From Byssochlamys sp. IMV 00236 (Eukaryota; Ascomycota; Eurotiomycetes; Eurotiales; Thermoascaceae): DNA of 44,719 bases. Below, in pieces: positions 9,898 through 21,285 of the stretch (its first letter is position 1; each line of letters opens with the position of its first letter). Below the pieces are notes generated by a model that saw only the letters and a list, made by a program, of their open reading frames with translations, was not told the DNA's origin and did not search any database. Location: assembly GCA_001931875.2 (NCBI GenBank), contig MSJH02000403.1, forward strand, positions 1 to 44,719. Direction: 5' to 3'. The translations under genes and the position numbers were made by a program.

Positions 9898-10752
9898 CAT
9901 TATTCTAACAAAATAGACGCTATATACACTTACCTGAAATAGTTTGGTAGTGGTCAAGTATATATATATATATACAAAACTGAACCCTCCTCTTTATCAG
10001 TATCTTCTAGAATGTACCCCTTTTTACTTTACCAATTATCAAGTGTATAAGTACGCAATCAACTTTTTGCTTTAAAGTACCCATTTAAGAATGTCAATAT
10101 TTGAATAAAGCGAAAATTTACGAGCCTTACTTCTTGACCACATATCGAAGACTATTTCTTGAATGACAGGAAACGACTACCGTGTAAAGTTAATTTATTT
10201 TCACCTTGTAAAACTTTATTATATTGTCTCTGTTGGTATCCTTAAAAAAACAGGACAGCTTTCTTTTTGTCATAGACATCACATTAGCGCCTTTTAGTTT
10301 ATGGCAGTGGCGTGAAATATTGATTGAATTCAAAGGTTTATCAGAAAGCCGTAACTCGACTTTGAACCACCTATTCTCTCCTCACGATGCTTTCAGAGTG
10401 ATCAATTACTCATCTGTCTAAAAAGCATATCCTTCTATCTAAAAAGAAAATTGAACTCATCCAAAAAAGATAACCTAAAGATCTGAAAGTAGAGTGCACT
10501 ATGACAAAGCAACGTTTATATACATATAAAGTATTCTCAATTGAATAGATAGCGCAATTAAACTTGTTACATTATGAAAATGAATGCCTTAAAAGGGGAA
10601 GGGGGGAACAAAAATATTTTAATCTGAACTTGAAAACGAAACAGACTTTTTTTTTTTTTTCTGCAGGAAGCTCACCCATTCTCTCCCTTTTTTTTATCGT
10701 CTTTGTACAACACGAACTCATAACAACAAGTACAACTTTGTTAATCAACGTC
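9898..10752. other. Intergenic between the DIRS relic and the ataxin-2 homologue
   Basis: Contains a (TA)n run at about 9959-9974, several A- and T-runs, and a T-rich patch at 10647-10694 before the PBP1 start. An open frame at 10224-10421 has no ATG start or recognisable similarity. The first part may be the decayed 3' end of the DIRS element. Confidence 0.45.
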
Positions 10753-13637
10753 ATGGCTTTCTCAAAAACACAGGGAAAGAAACAAGAAACTGGCACAGGC
10801 CCTCATCTCAAGCAACAAAGGTTAGAAATGACCTTCTTTAAAAAGAAAATGTATTAATTATTACAATAGAGGAAATAACAACAACAATACCAATAATAAT
10901 AATGTAAAGAAATGGCCAGCAAATAACCCATCACAACGTAATAATAATTATAACGCGCATTCCAATCCAAGTGAAGTTGTTGTAGAAGATCAAGCTTCAG
11001 CAAAAGAAATGCACGACAGAATGCTCTTCTTGCTCGGAAACATGATAGTAAGCAGACAAATCATTGTTTGTTAAATGTATTCATTTGTTTTTTACTCCTA
11101 AAAGGGTGCCATTGTTGAAGCTACCGTCAAGAATGGTTGTAAGTTTAGAGGTATATTTCACGGTGCTTCTACGGAGGGTGATCTGGCAATTGCTTTGAGT
11201 CTGGCTCAGAAAATATTTGATCCTCTGGCTCCTATTGACAAAGACAAGACCAATCCAAACCCAATCATAAACAACTTGCTCATCTACTCAAAGGATTTGG
11301 TGGAAATTACAGTCGCTTCTGTTGACTTGACCGACGCTGCCTCGGAGCGTAACAGTAAGTCATGGTTGATAAAATACACGTACGTGACTAATTTTGCATA
11401 ATTTTCCCTTCTCTTTTTAATATAGCATTCAAGACAGACGCGGATATTACAGGAAAGTTGGAAATAAAAGAAAGAGAATTACACAAGTGGGCACCAACCG
11501 ATGAAGATAATGCCTTGGGTCTTTTGGATGGTGATCTGGAATCCTCTGGAGGAACCACTTGGGATCAATTTGCTGTCAATGAAAAGTTGTTTGGATTGAA
11601 GACAGATTTTGATGAAGAAATATATACAACTCCTTTAAATAGATCAGCTCCTGGATTTAAGGATCGTGAAAAGAAGGCTATACAGGTAGCTAATGAAATT
11701 CAAAAGGTAAGCAAGCATATGACGTCGCATGAAAAAGTTGATTTAACATCAATGATAGTCTGCAGCGACCAATGTACACATATTGGAAGAACGCGGTATT
11801 TCAATTGATGATAGTGGTTTAGATGAAGAGGATTTGTACGGTGCTGTTGTTAGAGATGGTAACAAGTACATACCTCCAGCTCTTCGTAAACAATCCCAAC
11901 AAAGCCAAGAACAGAATGTTCAGCAAGCCAAAAAGGAAACAAAGAGTAACAACAAATCGATCAATAAGATCATCACCTCAGATCTCCCAAAGTCTGCTGG
12001 ATCAAACCCTTCACCTATCGCCAACTTACCTACTACACGCAGAGAATCTAACGAAAAAGGCCAAGAAAAGGTAAATACTAAAAATAAAGTCTTTACCCAG
12101 TATTAATAATAGCCCTAAAGACAAAAGACAACGAACCACCAAAGCGAATTGAATCAGAAATAGCCAGCACATTCAAGCATTTTGCCATGATGGAAAAAGA
12201 CAAGCTCAATGCAAAGAAGCAAGCGTTGCAAAAGAAAGAAAAGGACGGAAGATTGGCTGAACTGAAGATGTTCCATCAGACCTTCAAGTTGAATGTTCCA
12301 GTTCCTGCAGATCTAGTCCCGCTACTGTCTAAAGGAAAGAAATCTTCTCCTGCTATGAGTACATCCTCACTAGGATCTGTGTCTCCTGACGAGAAAAAGA
12401 AAAAGCCAGAACTGTCAACACCCCCTAGCGCCACCACTCCAACACCAGCCCAAGCAGCTACAGAACCGGTAAAGAAAAGCTCCCCTATACAAGCCAAATC
12501 ACCTTTACCTTCTCAAGCAGCAAGCGCTACATCTGCTGCAGATGCTACCACTAATACAAACAAAGCAAATACGCCCGCTCCATCTCAAAACACGACAAAT
12601 ACTAGTTCAACTACAGGATCTACATTCAAGCTGAACGCAAAGGCATCTTCGTTCAAACCCAATCCATCTGCTGCTGCATTTATTCCAGGCAGTTTAACTG
12701 CATCAGTGCAGCAAGATGATCCACACTCATTTTTTGGAAACAAGCATCCAAAGAAAAATTTAGGCAATGATAAAATAACGATGAAGGAGGCCTTCAAACC
12801 ATCTTTCATAAAAAAGAGCGCTAGTGCCAATTCTATTGGACCCACATGGCCTTTTGGCAGTAAATCTTATCGAGTTCAATTTAGCCAATTCAATGTGTAT
12901 GATGAAGATGTATTTGGCGGTTATCCGTCTCCAGGTTACGGTTATGCTTACCCTCAATATCGGTATCCTCAGGTAAAAGCATGAATTGAATAACCGTCAG
13001 TTTAAACTAAACTTTACTAGTATGTTTCTGGCGTACCTCAGATGGCTGTACAACAAGGCGTGCCTTATATGAGTCCTCAGGCAAGTAAAAATCTTTATCT
13101 CTAAACTAATAGCTAATTGTGTCTGTATAGTTTGTTTCTAATGTACCCATATCCGCACCAATGCCTCCTAATGCAGTGCCTCCTACTGCTGCTTATAGTC
13201 CACAAATGGCTAACGTATCACCTCGTAAGTATAATAACAAGAGATAATAAAGCCAAACTCAATACTATGTACTAGATGGATCACCATTCCCTCAAGGATT
13301 CCCTTCACCACAGAGGTCGCCCATGGTCCCTCAAGGCATGCCTCCACAGGTATATCAATATCAAGGTAAGACTAAACACTAAAATCAATCATCATACTGA
13401 TGCATCTACAGGAGCGCCCATGATGATGCGCTATCCACCTGAAATGATGATGAATAATGCGGGTGGGCCACCCATGATGATGCAAAGGCCTGTGATGATG
13501 GAGCCAATGCAGTATTCACCTCATCAACAATCAGAAACATCAGGTAATATACTGCCATGGATCGAAAGACAAAATCTAAACTATTCGCTTTATATATAGC
13601 TAATGACTCAGGAGCTGAAACACCTCCAACAAACTAG
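10753..13637 (+). CDS. PBP1: Ataxin-2 / Pab1-binding protein homologue
   Basis: Eleven exons: 10753-10820, 10870-11047, 11105-11354, 11426-11706, 11759-12070, 12121-12972, 13021-13080, 13131-13224, 13276-13365, 13412-13543 and 13600-13637. They join to 784 residues. An Asn-rich leader precedes an Lsm domain (DRMLFLLGNMIGAIVEATVKNG, GIFHGAS). The LsmAD domain follows (WDQFAVNEKLFG, AATNVHILEERG, NKYIPPALRK). A PAM2 motif, LNAKASSFKP, for the poly(A)-binding protein MLLE domain is at about residue 565. The C-terminal 137 residues are Pro/Gln/Met-rich, with 18 Met. The family acts in stress granules, poly(A) tail control and TORC1 signalling. Intron 7 (13081-13130) uses a GC donor; the GT alternatives I tried give stop codons. 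Confidence 0.93.
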
Positions 13638-15539
13638 CATCGCATCATAGTACATAGTTCATTGACTCTTTTTTTCTTTTTTTCCTTCTTTTGTACAGTG
13701 CCTTCCAATAAAATGGATAATTATGTAATGTTGAGAAAGAAAAATAATATCAAAGCTCTCTTATACTTTTATGCCAAGTATATACAAGAAAGTTATGGTT
13801 GGGTTCATTTTGTACTTTCGAGCTATATTGAAAGTGTTTTCTCTGGGTACAATCACATGGATTATATTTGTGAATTAAAACTTCAATACAATGCTCTCGA
13901 TAGTTGTAGCTGTATATTGTCAAAGGTCAAGAAGAAAAGAAAGGTAGTTTTCAACTTTATAGTCTATTATTGGCTTACTGTCAGGAATAGAATGAATGAA
14001 GGGTTGCAAGCTTTGCTATTGTTTACTAATTAAAAAGGAACATATACATAGTTCTTTATGAAGAAATATCCTGGCTAGAGATTATATTATTAAATTAATC
14101 TGCATGCTTTATGCGTTCACTTATCCAATATGCCATTATGCATGAAGCGTAGGTAATAGTATCATCTGTTGTGACGGACGTGTTGAAGGCAGTAGCACAA
14201 GTGTCATTATTCATTAAGAGGCAAGGATAGCTCTGAAGTTCTATGGTATCGCTGACTTTCAAAGTCCTTTATCACCGAAGCGTATTATGGTCTTTGGATC
14301 AGTCTAATCCTACCCCACAGTAACGATAAGAAAAAAAAGAGCCACGGGCTTGGGACGTTTTTGAGTTTTTTTTAGAAATGTCTTAGAAATTGTAGCAGAA
14401 TGTTCAAGTCAAAATCTCTTCAACTCCCTGGCTAAAATTCTCCATTATATATATTTATGCGTTTTATCTTGTCATAATTAGTTGTGTGAAGAACAAATCA
14501 GTATGTCTATCGTAAAGAATAACAATCCATTAAATGCACTCCTTCTGCAGGTTACAACTAAAAGAGAAAGAAGGACGCTTTGCGGGTGGTCAGAGGCTGA
14601 TATATGTGTCGCTTCTGGCAAACTTCAAATGGATTCTGGCCATGGTATATCTAAGGGATGCCGTCAAATACAGATGATCTTTCCTGTACACCATAACCCG
14701 GTTGTGCAAAACTATGGCTTAATTACTAAAAGTGAGCAGGAAAATAGGCGTCTATAGATTGCTGTGTCTCCTGAGCAAACAGCAGCTTTAAAATAAGAAA
14801 GCACCATTTCTTTTTTTTTTTATGAGACTTTCCAGAGAAGTCTTTGTAGAACGTGAATATAAAGAGTTACTTTATGATCAGCTCTTTCTTTTGCTTCATA
14901 ATTACCTAATTTTATATCCAATGTACTTTTAAATGTAGAATAAATGAATCATAGACGTTCTTGATCCAGAATTAAAAAAAGACCTACTCCTAGACAATTC
15001 CTTTTATAACTTCTTCCCTCCTTATGGTCTATCGCTATGGGCCTAGAAACTACAGCTGTAAACCAAATCAAAGCAGAGGTGTGGATCACGTTTAAGAATA
15101 AAGTAAGACACCGTGTTACATGTCTAACATCTTGCCTAAAAAAGACAACAATAAGACATGGCTCATTACCAAATTTAGAATATTATGACTATTTGATCCC
15201 TTTTTCATGATCGCCCAAGTATTTAAAAATAGTACTTCAATGTTACTCCGTCCAAGTGAGCTGTTGGCTATGATACTAAAATAAGGTAGTAAGAAAAGTT
15301 AGCTTCATGCATTAAAGTAGTTCTCCTTTTCTATAAACACATCACTCTTTTCTCTGAGCTAAAAATAAATTGAATACAAGCACATGAAATAATGAACTTG
15401 ATCAATATTTGGTAATCAGTATCACTGTCAAGTAATATGTGTAACTATCAAGCAAATATAAAAACCCTAGTGGGCATTTCTTTATTCTCTATTCTCTCTC
15501 TCTCCTTCCTTTGTAACTCATTACTTTCCTTTAATAATA
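13638..15539. other. 1.9 kb gene-poor region with possible coding relics
   Basis: I found no confident gene. Two stretches may be relics. One is on the minus strand at 14095-14265 (SYPCLLMNNDTCATAFN... ending WISERIKHAD). It can be spliced through a GTAGGA...GAAAG intron to a hydrophobic stretch VALFFLIVTV, but there is no ATG. The other is on + at 14503-14757 (begins MSIVKNNNPLNALLLQV), with no recognisable family. The last 100 bp is the LysM gene promoter. Confidence 0.4.
15457..15464 (+). promoter_or_regulatory. TATA box of the LysM protein gene
   Basis: TATAAAAA lies about 80 bp before the ATG, followed by a long CT-rich initiator-like region. A strong, regulated promoter is likely (inference). 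Confidence 0.5.
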
Positions 15540-16683
15540 ATGCGTACACCCATTGCAATTGCTGTTGCATGTATAGCAGCATTTCTTACTGTAGATGCAG
15601 CTCCCTCTTGTGTTCAAAAGTATACTGTTACTTCTTCAGATAAATCCGTATGCTATCATTAAAATACATTCATCTTCATTTATTGATCCTTATTTCTTTA
15701 AAGTGTAGTTTAATTGCCAAACATGCACATGTTTCTACTAGCGTATTGCACAAATTGAACGCCAACCGTAAGTTGAAGTAATTCATTCGTGTGGACTTTT
15801 CTAATTCATTTATATAGTCAATTCCAAGTGCAGTAATGTCAAGCCTGGTCAAAAGCTTTGTATCAAAACAGGCATTTCCAAACAATCTATCAAGAAGAAG
15901 ACAACCACAAAGAAAAAGACCACTACTAAGAAGAAGGTCACCATCAAGAAGAAGACTACTACTACTAAGAAGAAGACCACCACTAAGAAGACGATTACTA
16001 CCAAAAAGGTTTCCAAGAGCACAGCCATTACATCAAAGCAAAAGCCAACTAACGCTGCAATGAAGCCTACAACGACAGCTCCTACTACTACTACCACTAC
16101 TACTACCACAACGACATCAACAGCCGCAACACCTACCTACACCTACAACTATGGTTTGACAGCTCAACTTTCCAGCGGCCAAGACTTTTGTATTTTCTTA
16201 CCCAGAAGTCCCGGAAACAAGGAAGATAATGGTGGTGTTGTAGATAAGGATGCCATTGCAAACTCTGAAAAGAGTGCTGCTGCATTCTGCACCAGACCTA
16301 ACGTGAAAGCCCCTGGTGCTCGCACTTTGCCAGTTGGTTTCATCAAGACTGCTCACTACTACGCTGATAATCAAGCTGGTTATGTTCAGGTCACTGGCAA
16401 ATTCGAACCTTCTTTATGGGAGCTTTCTTCCCAAGACGAAGGCGGACAGTATGATAACCACGGCAGAGGTTCTCCTCCATTATCCATGTGTTACGGCTAT
16501 AGATACTACGTAAACATGATTGAACCCAACGATTCTACCTACTGTATCAGATGGTAAGTTACTTGTAATCAATCTGTAAACCAAACTAACTCTTTTTATA
16601 GTTGCAAGACTTACCAAGACTGTAATGCTGGAAGAAGTGCATATGGTTGTAAGCGTATTGTTCCTAATGGCGTCTACGAATAA
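15540..16683 (+). CDS. Secreted LysM protein with Lys/Thr linker and conserved Cys-rich C-terminal domain
   Basis: Exons 15540-15647, 15704-15767, 15818-16553 and 16602-16683 give 329 residues. MRTPIAIAVACIAAFLTVDAA is a signal peptide. A single LysM domain follows (YTVTSSDKS, CSLIAKHAHV, LHKLNANLN, VKPGQKLCI), interrupted by two introns. LysM domains bind chitin or related glycans. A linker of about 50 residues built of KKKTTT-type units and then a run of Thr joins it to the C-terminal domain. That domain contains DFCIFLPR, an FCTRP motif, GGQYDNHGRG, CIRCCKTYQDC and YGCKRIVP. It resembles a conserved secreted fungal domain I recall but cannot name with certainty. It is likely a wall-associated or extracellular protein. 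A role in masking chitin or host interaction is speculative. Confidence 0.85.
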
Positions 16684-17447
16684 ATGTAAATTACAGACTT
16701 GTTTGTGTACACTTGTAATTTAAACACAAGCGTGTTTCATCGTAAACACCGTTTAGACTTTCTTATTCCGTAATACAGATATACACTATTCTCTTTACAC
16801 ACACACACACACACACACAAATATACTCTATGAGAGCGCTCGTTTTCTTTTTCCATGTTTATTATTTATTGTGCATAATAATGTTATTCTCACTAGTTCA
16901 TGCTATCCGTGCCTGACTTACTAAAAAGGATCAGCACGCTTATAGAAACACCCACGACTGTTTCGCAAAACTAATCAACGCACTTGGTTTGATTTTATGT
17001 ACTTCTAAAATAAGATATGGTTAAAAAACAGGTTTTAAAGGTTTATTCAAATAGGCCATTTTTTTTTTTTTTTTTCCATTCTATTTATATAAGCCTATTA
17101 TTGTGCATGCCAATAGCTAGTGTCAAAATGGCACTGTTGCTTTACTAGAAGGAAAGTTTGATTTGCAACAGGGTTCCCAATGTTCAAAAGGACAAACAAG
17201 GCAAAAAGAAAACATGGAAGGAGAAGATGAATGATGAACCTAGTGCATATCAATTTTTGCCTTTTACTTCACTGCAAAAGAATCAGGGGTTGTGATACAA
17301 CAGAGAAAAAAGTTGATCAAAAAACTTTACTGTCTGTGACTTGAGCCGAAGCTGGGCTGGCTGAGTTTTTATAAACCTGATCAAAGGAAGGTACAGGGAA
17401 CAGAAAAAAAAAAACGCACACTTTATTTTCCTTGTTTATTCGTGAAT
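16684..17447. other. Intergenic with (AC)n microsatellite; FPP synthase promoter
   Basis: (AC)n at about 16797-16819 and a T-run at 17060-17076. A TATAAA at 17370-17375 is 78 bp before the FPP synthase ATG, the same spacing as in the LysM gene. No coding region was seen. Confidence 0.5.
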
Positions 17448-18759
17448 ATGGTTGCTGTCAAGTTACAAAAGGAAGAAAACAGAAAAGCTTTCCTCTCTGT
17501 CTTTCCCACTTTAGCAGATGAGGTCCTTGCTGAGCTTAGAAAATACAACATGCCTGAAGATGCTTATGAATGGACAAAGAAGGTAAAGATGAATCATCAT
17601 GAGCTAACGCGTGTGTTTTGACTCTTTATCAGAACTTGTTTTATAACGTCCCTGGTGGTAAAGTAGATCATGTTTGTATCAGAGTATAGTATCTTATCAA
17701 TTTACAGGTAAATTGAACCGTGGTATCTCTGTTGTCGACACTGTTCGTATCTTGAAGGGAGAATCAGTCACTGAAGACGATATCTTCAAGGCCACCGTCC
17801 TTGGTTGGCTTGTTGAATTCGTAAGTAGTATAAAAAGGAAAGAGGAGAATGTATTTACATTTTATTTGTAGCTTCAAGCTTTCTTCTTGGTTTCTGATGA
17901 TATCATGGACGCATCCATCACTCGTCGTGGACAACCCTGTTGGTATAAGACTGAGGGCGTTGGTATGGTTGCTATCAATGATGCCTTCATTCTTGAATCT
18001 TGCATCTACATCTTTTTGAAGAAATATTTCAGAAATACAGATTATTATATTGAACTCGTTGAATTGTTCCATGAGGTAAGGGCGTACATGAGTGAGTTTA
18101 TGCATTCACTAAGATCATCACTAGGTTACTTTCCAAACTGAACTCGGTCAACTCTGTGATCTCATTACTGCCCCTGAGGACCATGTTGATTTGAGCAAAT
18201 TCTCTGTCAAAAAGTAACAGCATTGTCGGTCTTTTAGTACACGAAAACTAATTATTTACAATATAGACATCAATTCATTGTCATTTACAAGACTGCTTAT
18301 TATTCTTTCTATCTCCCTGTTGCCTTGGGAATGTACATGGTTGGTATCAAGGATGAGAAGGCATTCAAGAGTGCACACGACATCTTGATTCCTTTAGGCG
18401 AATACTTCCAAGTTCAAGATGATTATCTTGACTGTTACGGTGCTCCTGAAGTCATTGGCAAGATTGGTACAGATATTATGGACAACAAGTGCTCTTGGTT
18501 AATCAACCAAGCTTTGGCCAAAGCTAACCCTGAACAACGCAAGATCTTGGATGAAAACTATGGCAAGAAGGACTCTGAAGCCGAAGCCAAAGTTAAGCAG
18601 TTATACATTGATCTTGACATTGAAGGAACATACAAGGCTTATGAAGAAAAGTCTTATCGTGAGTTGACTGCTCTCATTGAACAATTGGATGAATCTGTTG
18701 GCCTTAAGAAGCAAGTCTTTATTGAGTTCATGGATAAGATTTACAAGCGTACAAAATAA
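17448..18759 (+). CDS. ERG20: Farnesyl diphosphate synthase
   Basis: Six exons (17448-17582, 17633-17657, 17708-17820, 17872-18075, 18125-18213, 18267-18759) give 352 residues, the normal family length. The enzyme condenses IPP with DMAPP and then GPP to farnesyl diphosphate, feeding sterols, ubiquinone, dolichol, carotenoids and protein prenylation. Both Asp-rich motifs are present: [12 protein letters not shown] with its RRG/QPCWY follow-up, and DDYLDCYG followed by [15 protein letters not shown]. The chain-length region before the first motif reads [14 protein letters not shown], with Phe residues near positions 4-5 upstream as expected for C15 product. The C-terminus IYKRTK matches the conserved basic tail. 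Exon 2 is only 25 nt. Cytosolic; no transit peptide. Confidence 0.96.
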
Positions 18760-19210
18760 TTTTGATAATAAAAACTAATTATTTACCTGTTTTATGAAAT
18801 GAAGACTCAACCATTCTTTAAGCATAAAATCAAATAGAGATAAAAAGTTCACCACTATTGTTACAATTCCCTGATCCGTTATTTTTGTAGGGTAAAAGGA
18901 TAAGGAAGTTGTTCTTTGCAAGTACAAATAAAAGAAAATATTACACTGTTTGTGATCTTATCTCTGGGATCTATCACATACATAAAGTATAATGCTATCG
19001 TCCTTGTCAGCTTAATTGGTTTCAGCTTTCGCACTTTTTGCATACAAATTCCCCAGCCACTAATTTTTTAACATCCGACTTGGCTTCCACGTCATCGTTG
19101 GCGCTAGATTTTTTTGTTACCAGCAGGCCCTGATACAATTTTTGTGTGTGTGGGGGGTGTTTAAGCTTGAAAATATTGCTCTTTTTTATACATTAGCTTA
19201 AAGTATAACA
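18760..19210. promoter_or_regulatory. Intergenic, OSCP promoter
   Basis: Contains CCACGTCATCG at about 19087-19098, a CRE-like sequence nearly repeated before ADA2, plus a (TG)n/G-run at 19142-19158. No gene seen. Confidence 0.4.
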
Positions 19211-20082
19211 ATGGCTTCTCGATTCACTCGTTTGACAACTGCTGTCCCCAAGGTAAAATACCTTTTGAACTTTACTAAAAAACCAGAAATGTTCTAATTG
19301 TCATTCTTAGTTGGCTCGTGGTTACGCTGCTGCTTCAGTCAAGGTAAAAAAAAGAGAGACTAGATAAAACGATGCATGACATTAACCTCAAATGACATTT
19401 TCAATTAGGCTCCCATCACCCTTTACGGTCTTGAAGGTCGTTATGCTACTGCACTTTACACTGCTGCTGCCCGTCAGAACAATCTTGAAGCTGTTGAGAA
19501 GGACCTCAACACATTTGGCCAAGCCATCAAGAAGGACACTGCTTTCAAGAGCTTTTTGGAAAACCCCACTGTTCCTCGTGCTACCAAGTTGAATGGCCTT
19601 AGTGATGTTGCCAAGAAGGTTGGTAAGCCCAGTGAATTGACCAACAACTTGCTCGAAGTTTTGGCCGAAAATGGTCGTTTGAACACCCTTGACAAGGTGA
19701 TTGAAGCCTACAGTGAATTGATGAGTGCTCACCGTAATGAATTGCCACTCGTTGTTACTTCAGCCAAGGTGGGTTTATATATATAAAGTGCCCAAGCTTA
19801 TTACTAATAGCTGTGATATAATAGCCCTTGGAAAAGGCTGCTTTGAACAAGATTGTTGATTCCCTTCAAAAGAGCAACCTTGCTGAAGGCAAGAAGCTCC
19901 TTGTTTCCAACAAGGTTAAGCCCGATATTCTTGGTGGTATCTTGGTTGAAATTGGAGACAAGAGCATTGACTTGACTGTTTCTTCTAAACTTGCCAAGTT
20001 GAACAAGTTGATCACTGGTAAAGAGAAAAGGATAAATACAAAAGGAATGGTTCTAACACATTTAATCTTAGATTCTGTTTAA
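19211..20082 (+). CDS. ATP5: Mitochondrial F1Fo ATP synthase subunit 5 (OSCP)
   Basis: Five exons (19211-19252, 19311-19343, 19409-19768, 19825-20017, 20072-20082) give 212 residues. The last exon is only 11 nt and encodes the DSV end. The basic N-terminus MASRFTRLTTAVPKLARGYA is a matrix presequence, encoded by its own two small exons. The mature part matches OSCP: ITLYGLEGRYATALYTAA, then LTNNLLEVLAENGRL, AYSELMSAHRNEL, and the C-terminal KPDILGGILVEIGDKSIDLTV. OSCP links the F1 head to the peripheral stalk. The strong bias to preferred codons (AAG, GCC, TTG, GGT) suggests high expression, as in the neighbouring FPP synthase. Confidence 0.96.
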
Positions 20083-20424
20083 ATAAATAATTGAAAAGGA
20101 TGAGGAATTGAATATATAAACATATATGTTGTCATTAAACTATATAAAAATAAAGCCTTCACTATAACAAAATATTATGATCAAGACGCGCGCAACAGTA
20201 AGTCCAATGTGCATCAACATTATATCATGTCGACAGCATACTTTTTCAAAGTACGACATGCACTGTAAAATAGAAAACGATATGTACGCCCATGTATACC
20301 GCCGCCTTTTTTAAAGCCAAAGAAAGGTGATTTCCTTTTTTTTGATTATTGTAACTCATGTGCAACTTTCTTAAAATAACTATTTTATATTTCTTCATAT
20401 TTCTTTCTTTCTTTCTCTCTAATT
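20083..20424. other. Intergenic between OSCP and the tubby-like gene
   Basis: AT-rich, ending in a T/TTTC-rich tract just before the start at 20425. No coding or RNA gene seen. Confidence 0.45.
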
Positions 20425-21285
20425 ATGAGCTTCTCGAATATAATCGCAAGAGAGAATGACATCAGTATACCAAAGCCTATTCCAACAACAGAAAGACATT
20501 CAATTGGAACCAATAGCAACAACACTAGTATTAGTCACAATAAGATGATAGAATTATACATTGAACATGACAAAGAAAAGAAAGATATCATGGTTACCAA
20601 TGTCAAGAAAGAGATACTATATTATTACAATAAGCAGGACAATACAATCCATGATAATCGAAAGACAGCACTATGGAGGCTGATCGACAAGGATTGGCAT
20701 AAGATGATATTGAAGAATAGTGAGAATAACATAGAGATTACGTTATCAACAGAGGAATTCAACTTTATGTACGATAAACAGTTATACCAATGGAGACTGA
20801 TACCAACTGAGAATGATGACGGTCATTATGTGCTAAACTGCTATAGTTCAACTCATCTGATAGCACAATTAAATCGATCAGTATTCTATATCGAATCTTG
20901 CTCTACAACCAACCCATTTAAGCTATTTAACCCTTTCTTTACCTTTATCCTCTTTTCGGCTTTAATCATTAATGAAACTATCGTCAAAAATCTATTAAGA
21001 TCAATTGGAAATGACTCTGTCGCATTAAAATCAATACTTGACTTTAAACGACCTTATAGTCATATTAGTCATAGCAATGATAATGATGACGATAATGACG
21101 TTTATTCATACATCAGTACCATAAATACAGCTCATTCTATCGAAATAAGTCCTTCTATCTGGAACTGGTGTCATCGTCTATGGTGGTCTTGCTTTCCTTG
21201 TTGTATGCCTGGTGGATGTTGTGATAGGGTTCGACTGAAGCTAAACCCCTTTTCAAGAAAAGGTTGGCAACAGCAACACTATTAA
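20425..21285 (+). CDS. Uncharacterised protein, probable tubby/LURP-like beta fold, Cys-rich tail
   Basis: A single 286-residue exon. The N-terminal 40 residues are polar and Ser/Asn/Thr-rich. Residues about 40-195 alternate strands and turns (ELYIEHD, ILYYYNKQDNTI, TALWRLIDKDWHKMIL, QLYQWRLIP, YVLNCYSSTHLIAQLNRSVFYIE) and end in a hydrophobic helix (FTFILFSALIINETIVKNLL). That order resembles tubby C-terminal/LURP-one and DUF6593-type folds in fungi; this is fold-pattern recognition, not a sequence match. An acidic Asn/Asp stretch follows, then a Trp/Cys-rich tail with WWSCFPCCMPGGCCDR, which could be palmitoylated or bind metal. No signal peptide. Function unknown. Codon use is more AT-rich than in the OSCP gene beside it. 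Confidence 0.72.
   Translation: MSFSNIIARENDISIPKPIPTTERHSIGTNSNNTSISHNKMIELYIEHDKEKKDIMVTNVKKEILYYYNKQDNTIHDNRKTALWRLIDKDWHKMILKNSENNIEITLSTEEFNFMYDKQLYQWRLIPTENDDGHYVLNCYSSTHLIAQLNRSVFYIESCSTTNPFKLFNPFFTFILFSALIINETIVKNLLRSIGNDSVALKSILDFKRPYSHISHSNDNDDDNDVYSYISTINTAHSIEISPSIWNWCHRLWWSCFPCCMPGGCCDRVRLKLNPFSRKGWQQQHY

Noticed and set aside
12276..12497. Minus-strand frames over the ataxin-2 gene
   Set aside because: Shadows of the Pro/Ser/Ala-rich coding strand.
13662..14033. 123-codon open frame on + after the ataxin-2 homologue
   Set aside because: Lies in the probable 3'UTR, starts in a T-rich tract and has no recognisable domain.
15849..16109. Val/Phe-rich antisense frame opposite the LysM linker
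   Set aside because: It is the mirror of the Lys/Thr and Thr repeats on the true coding strand.
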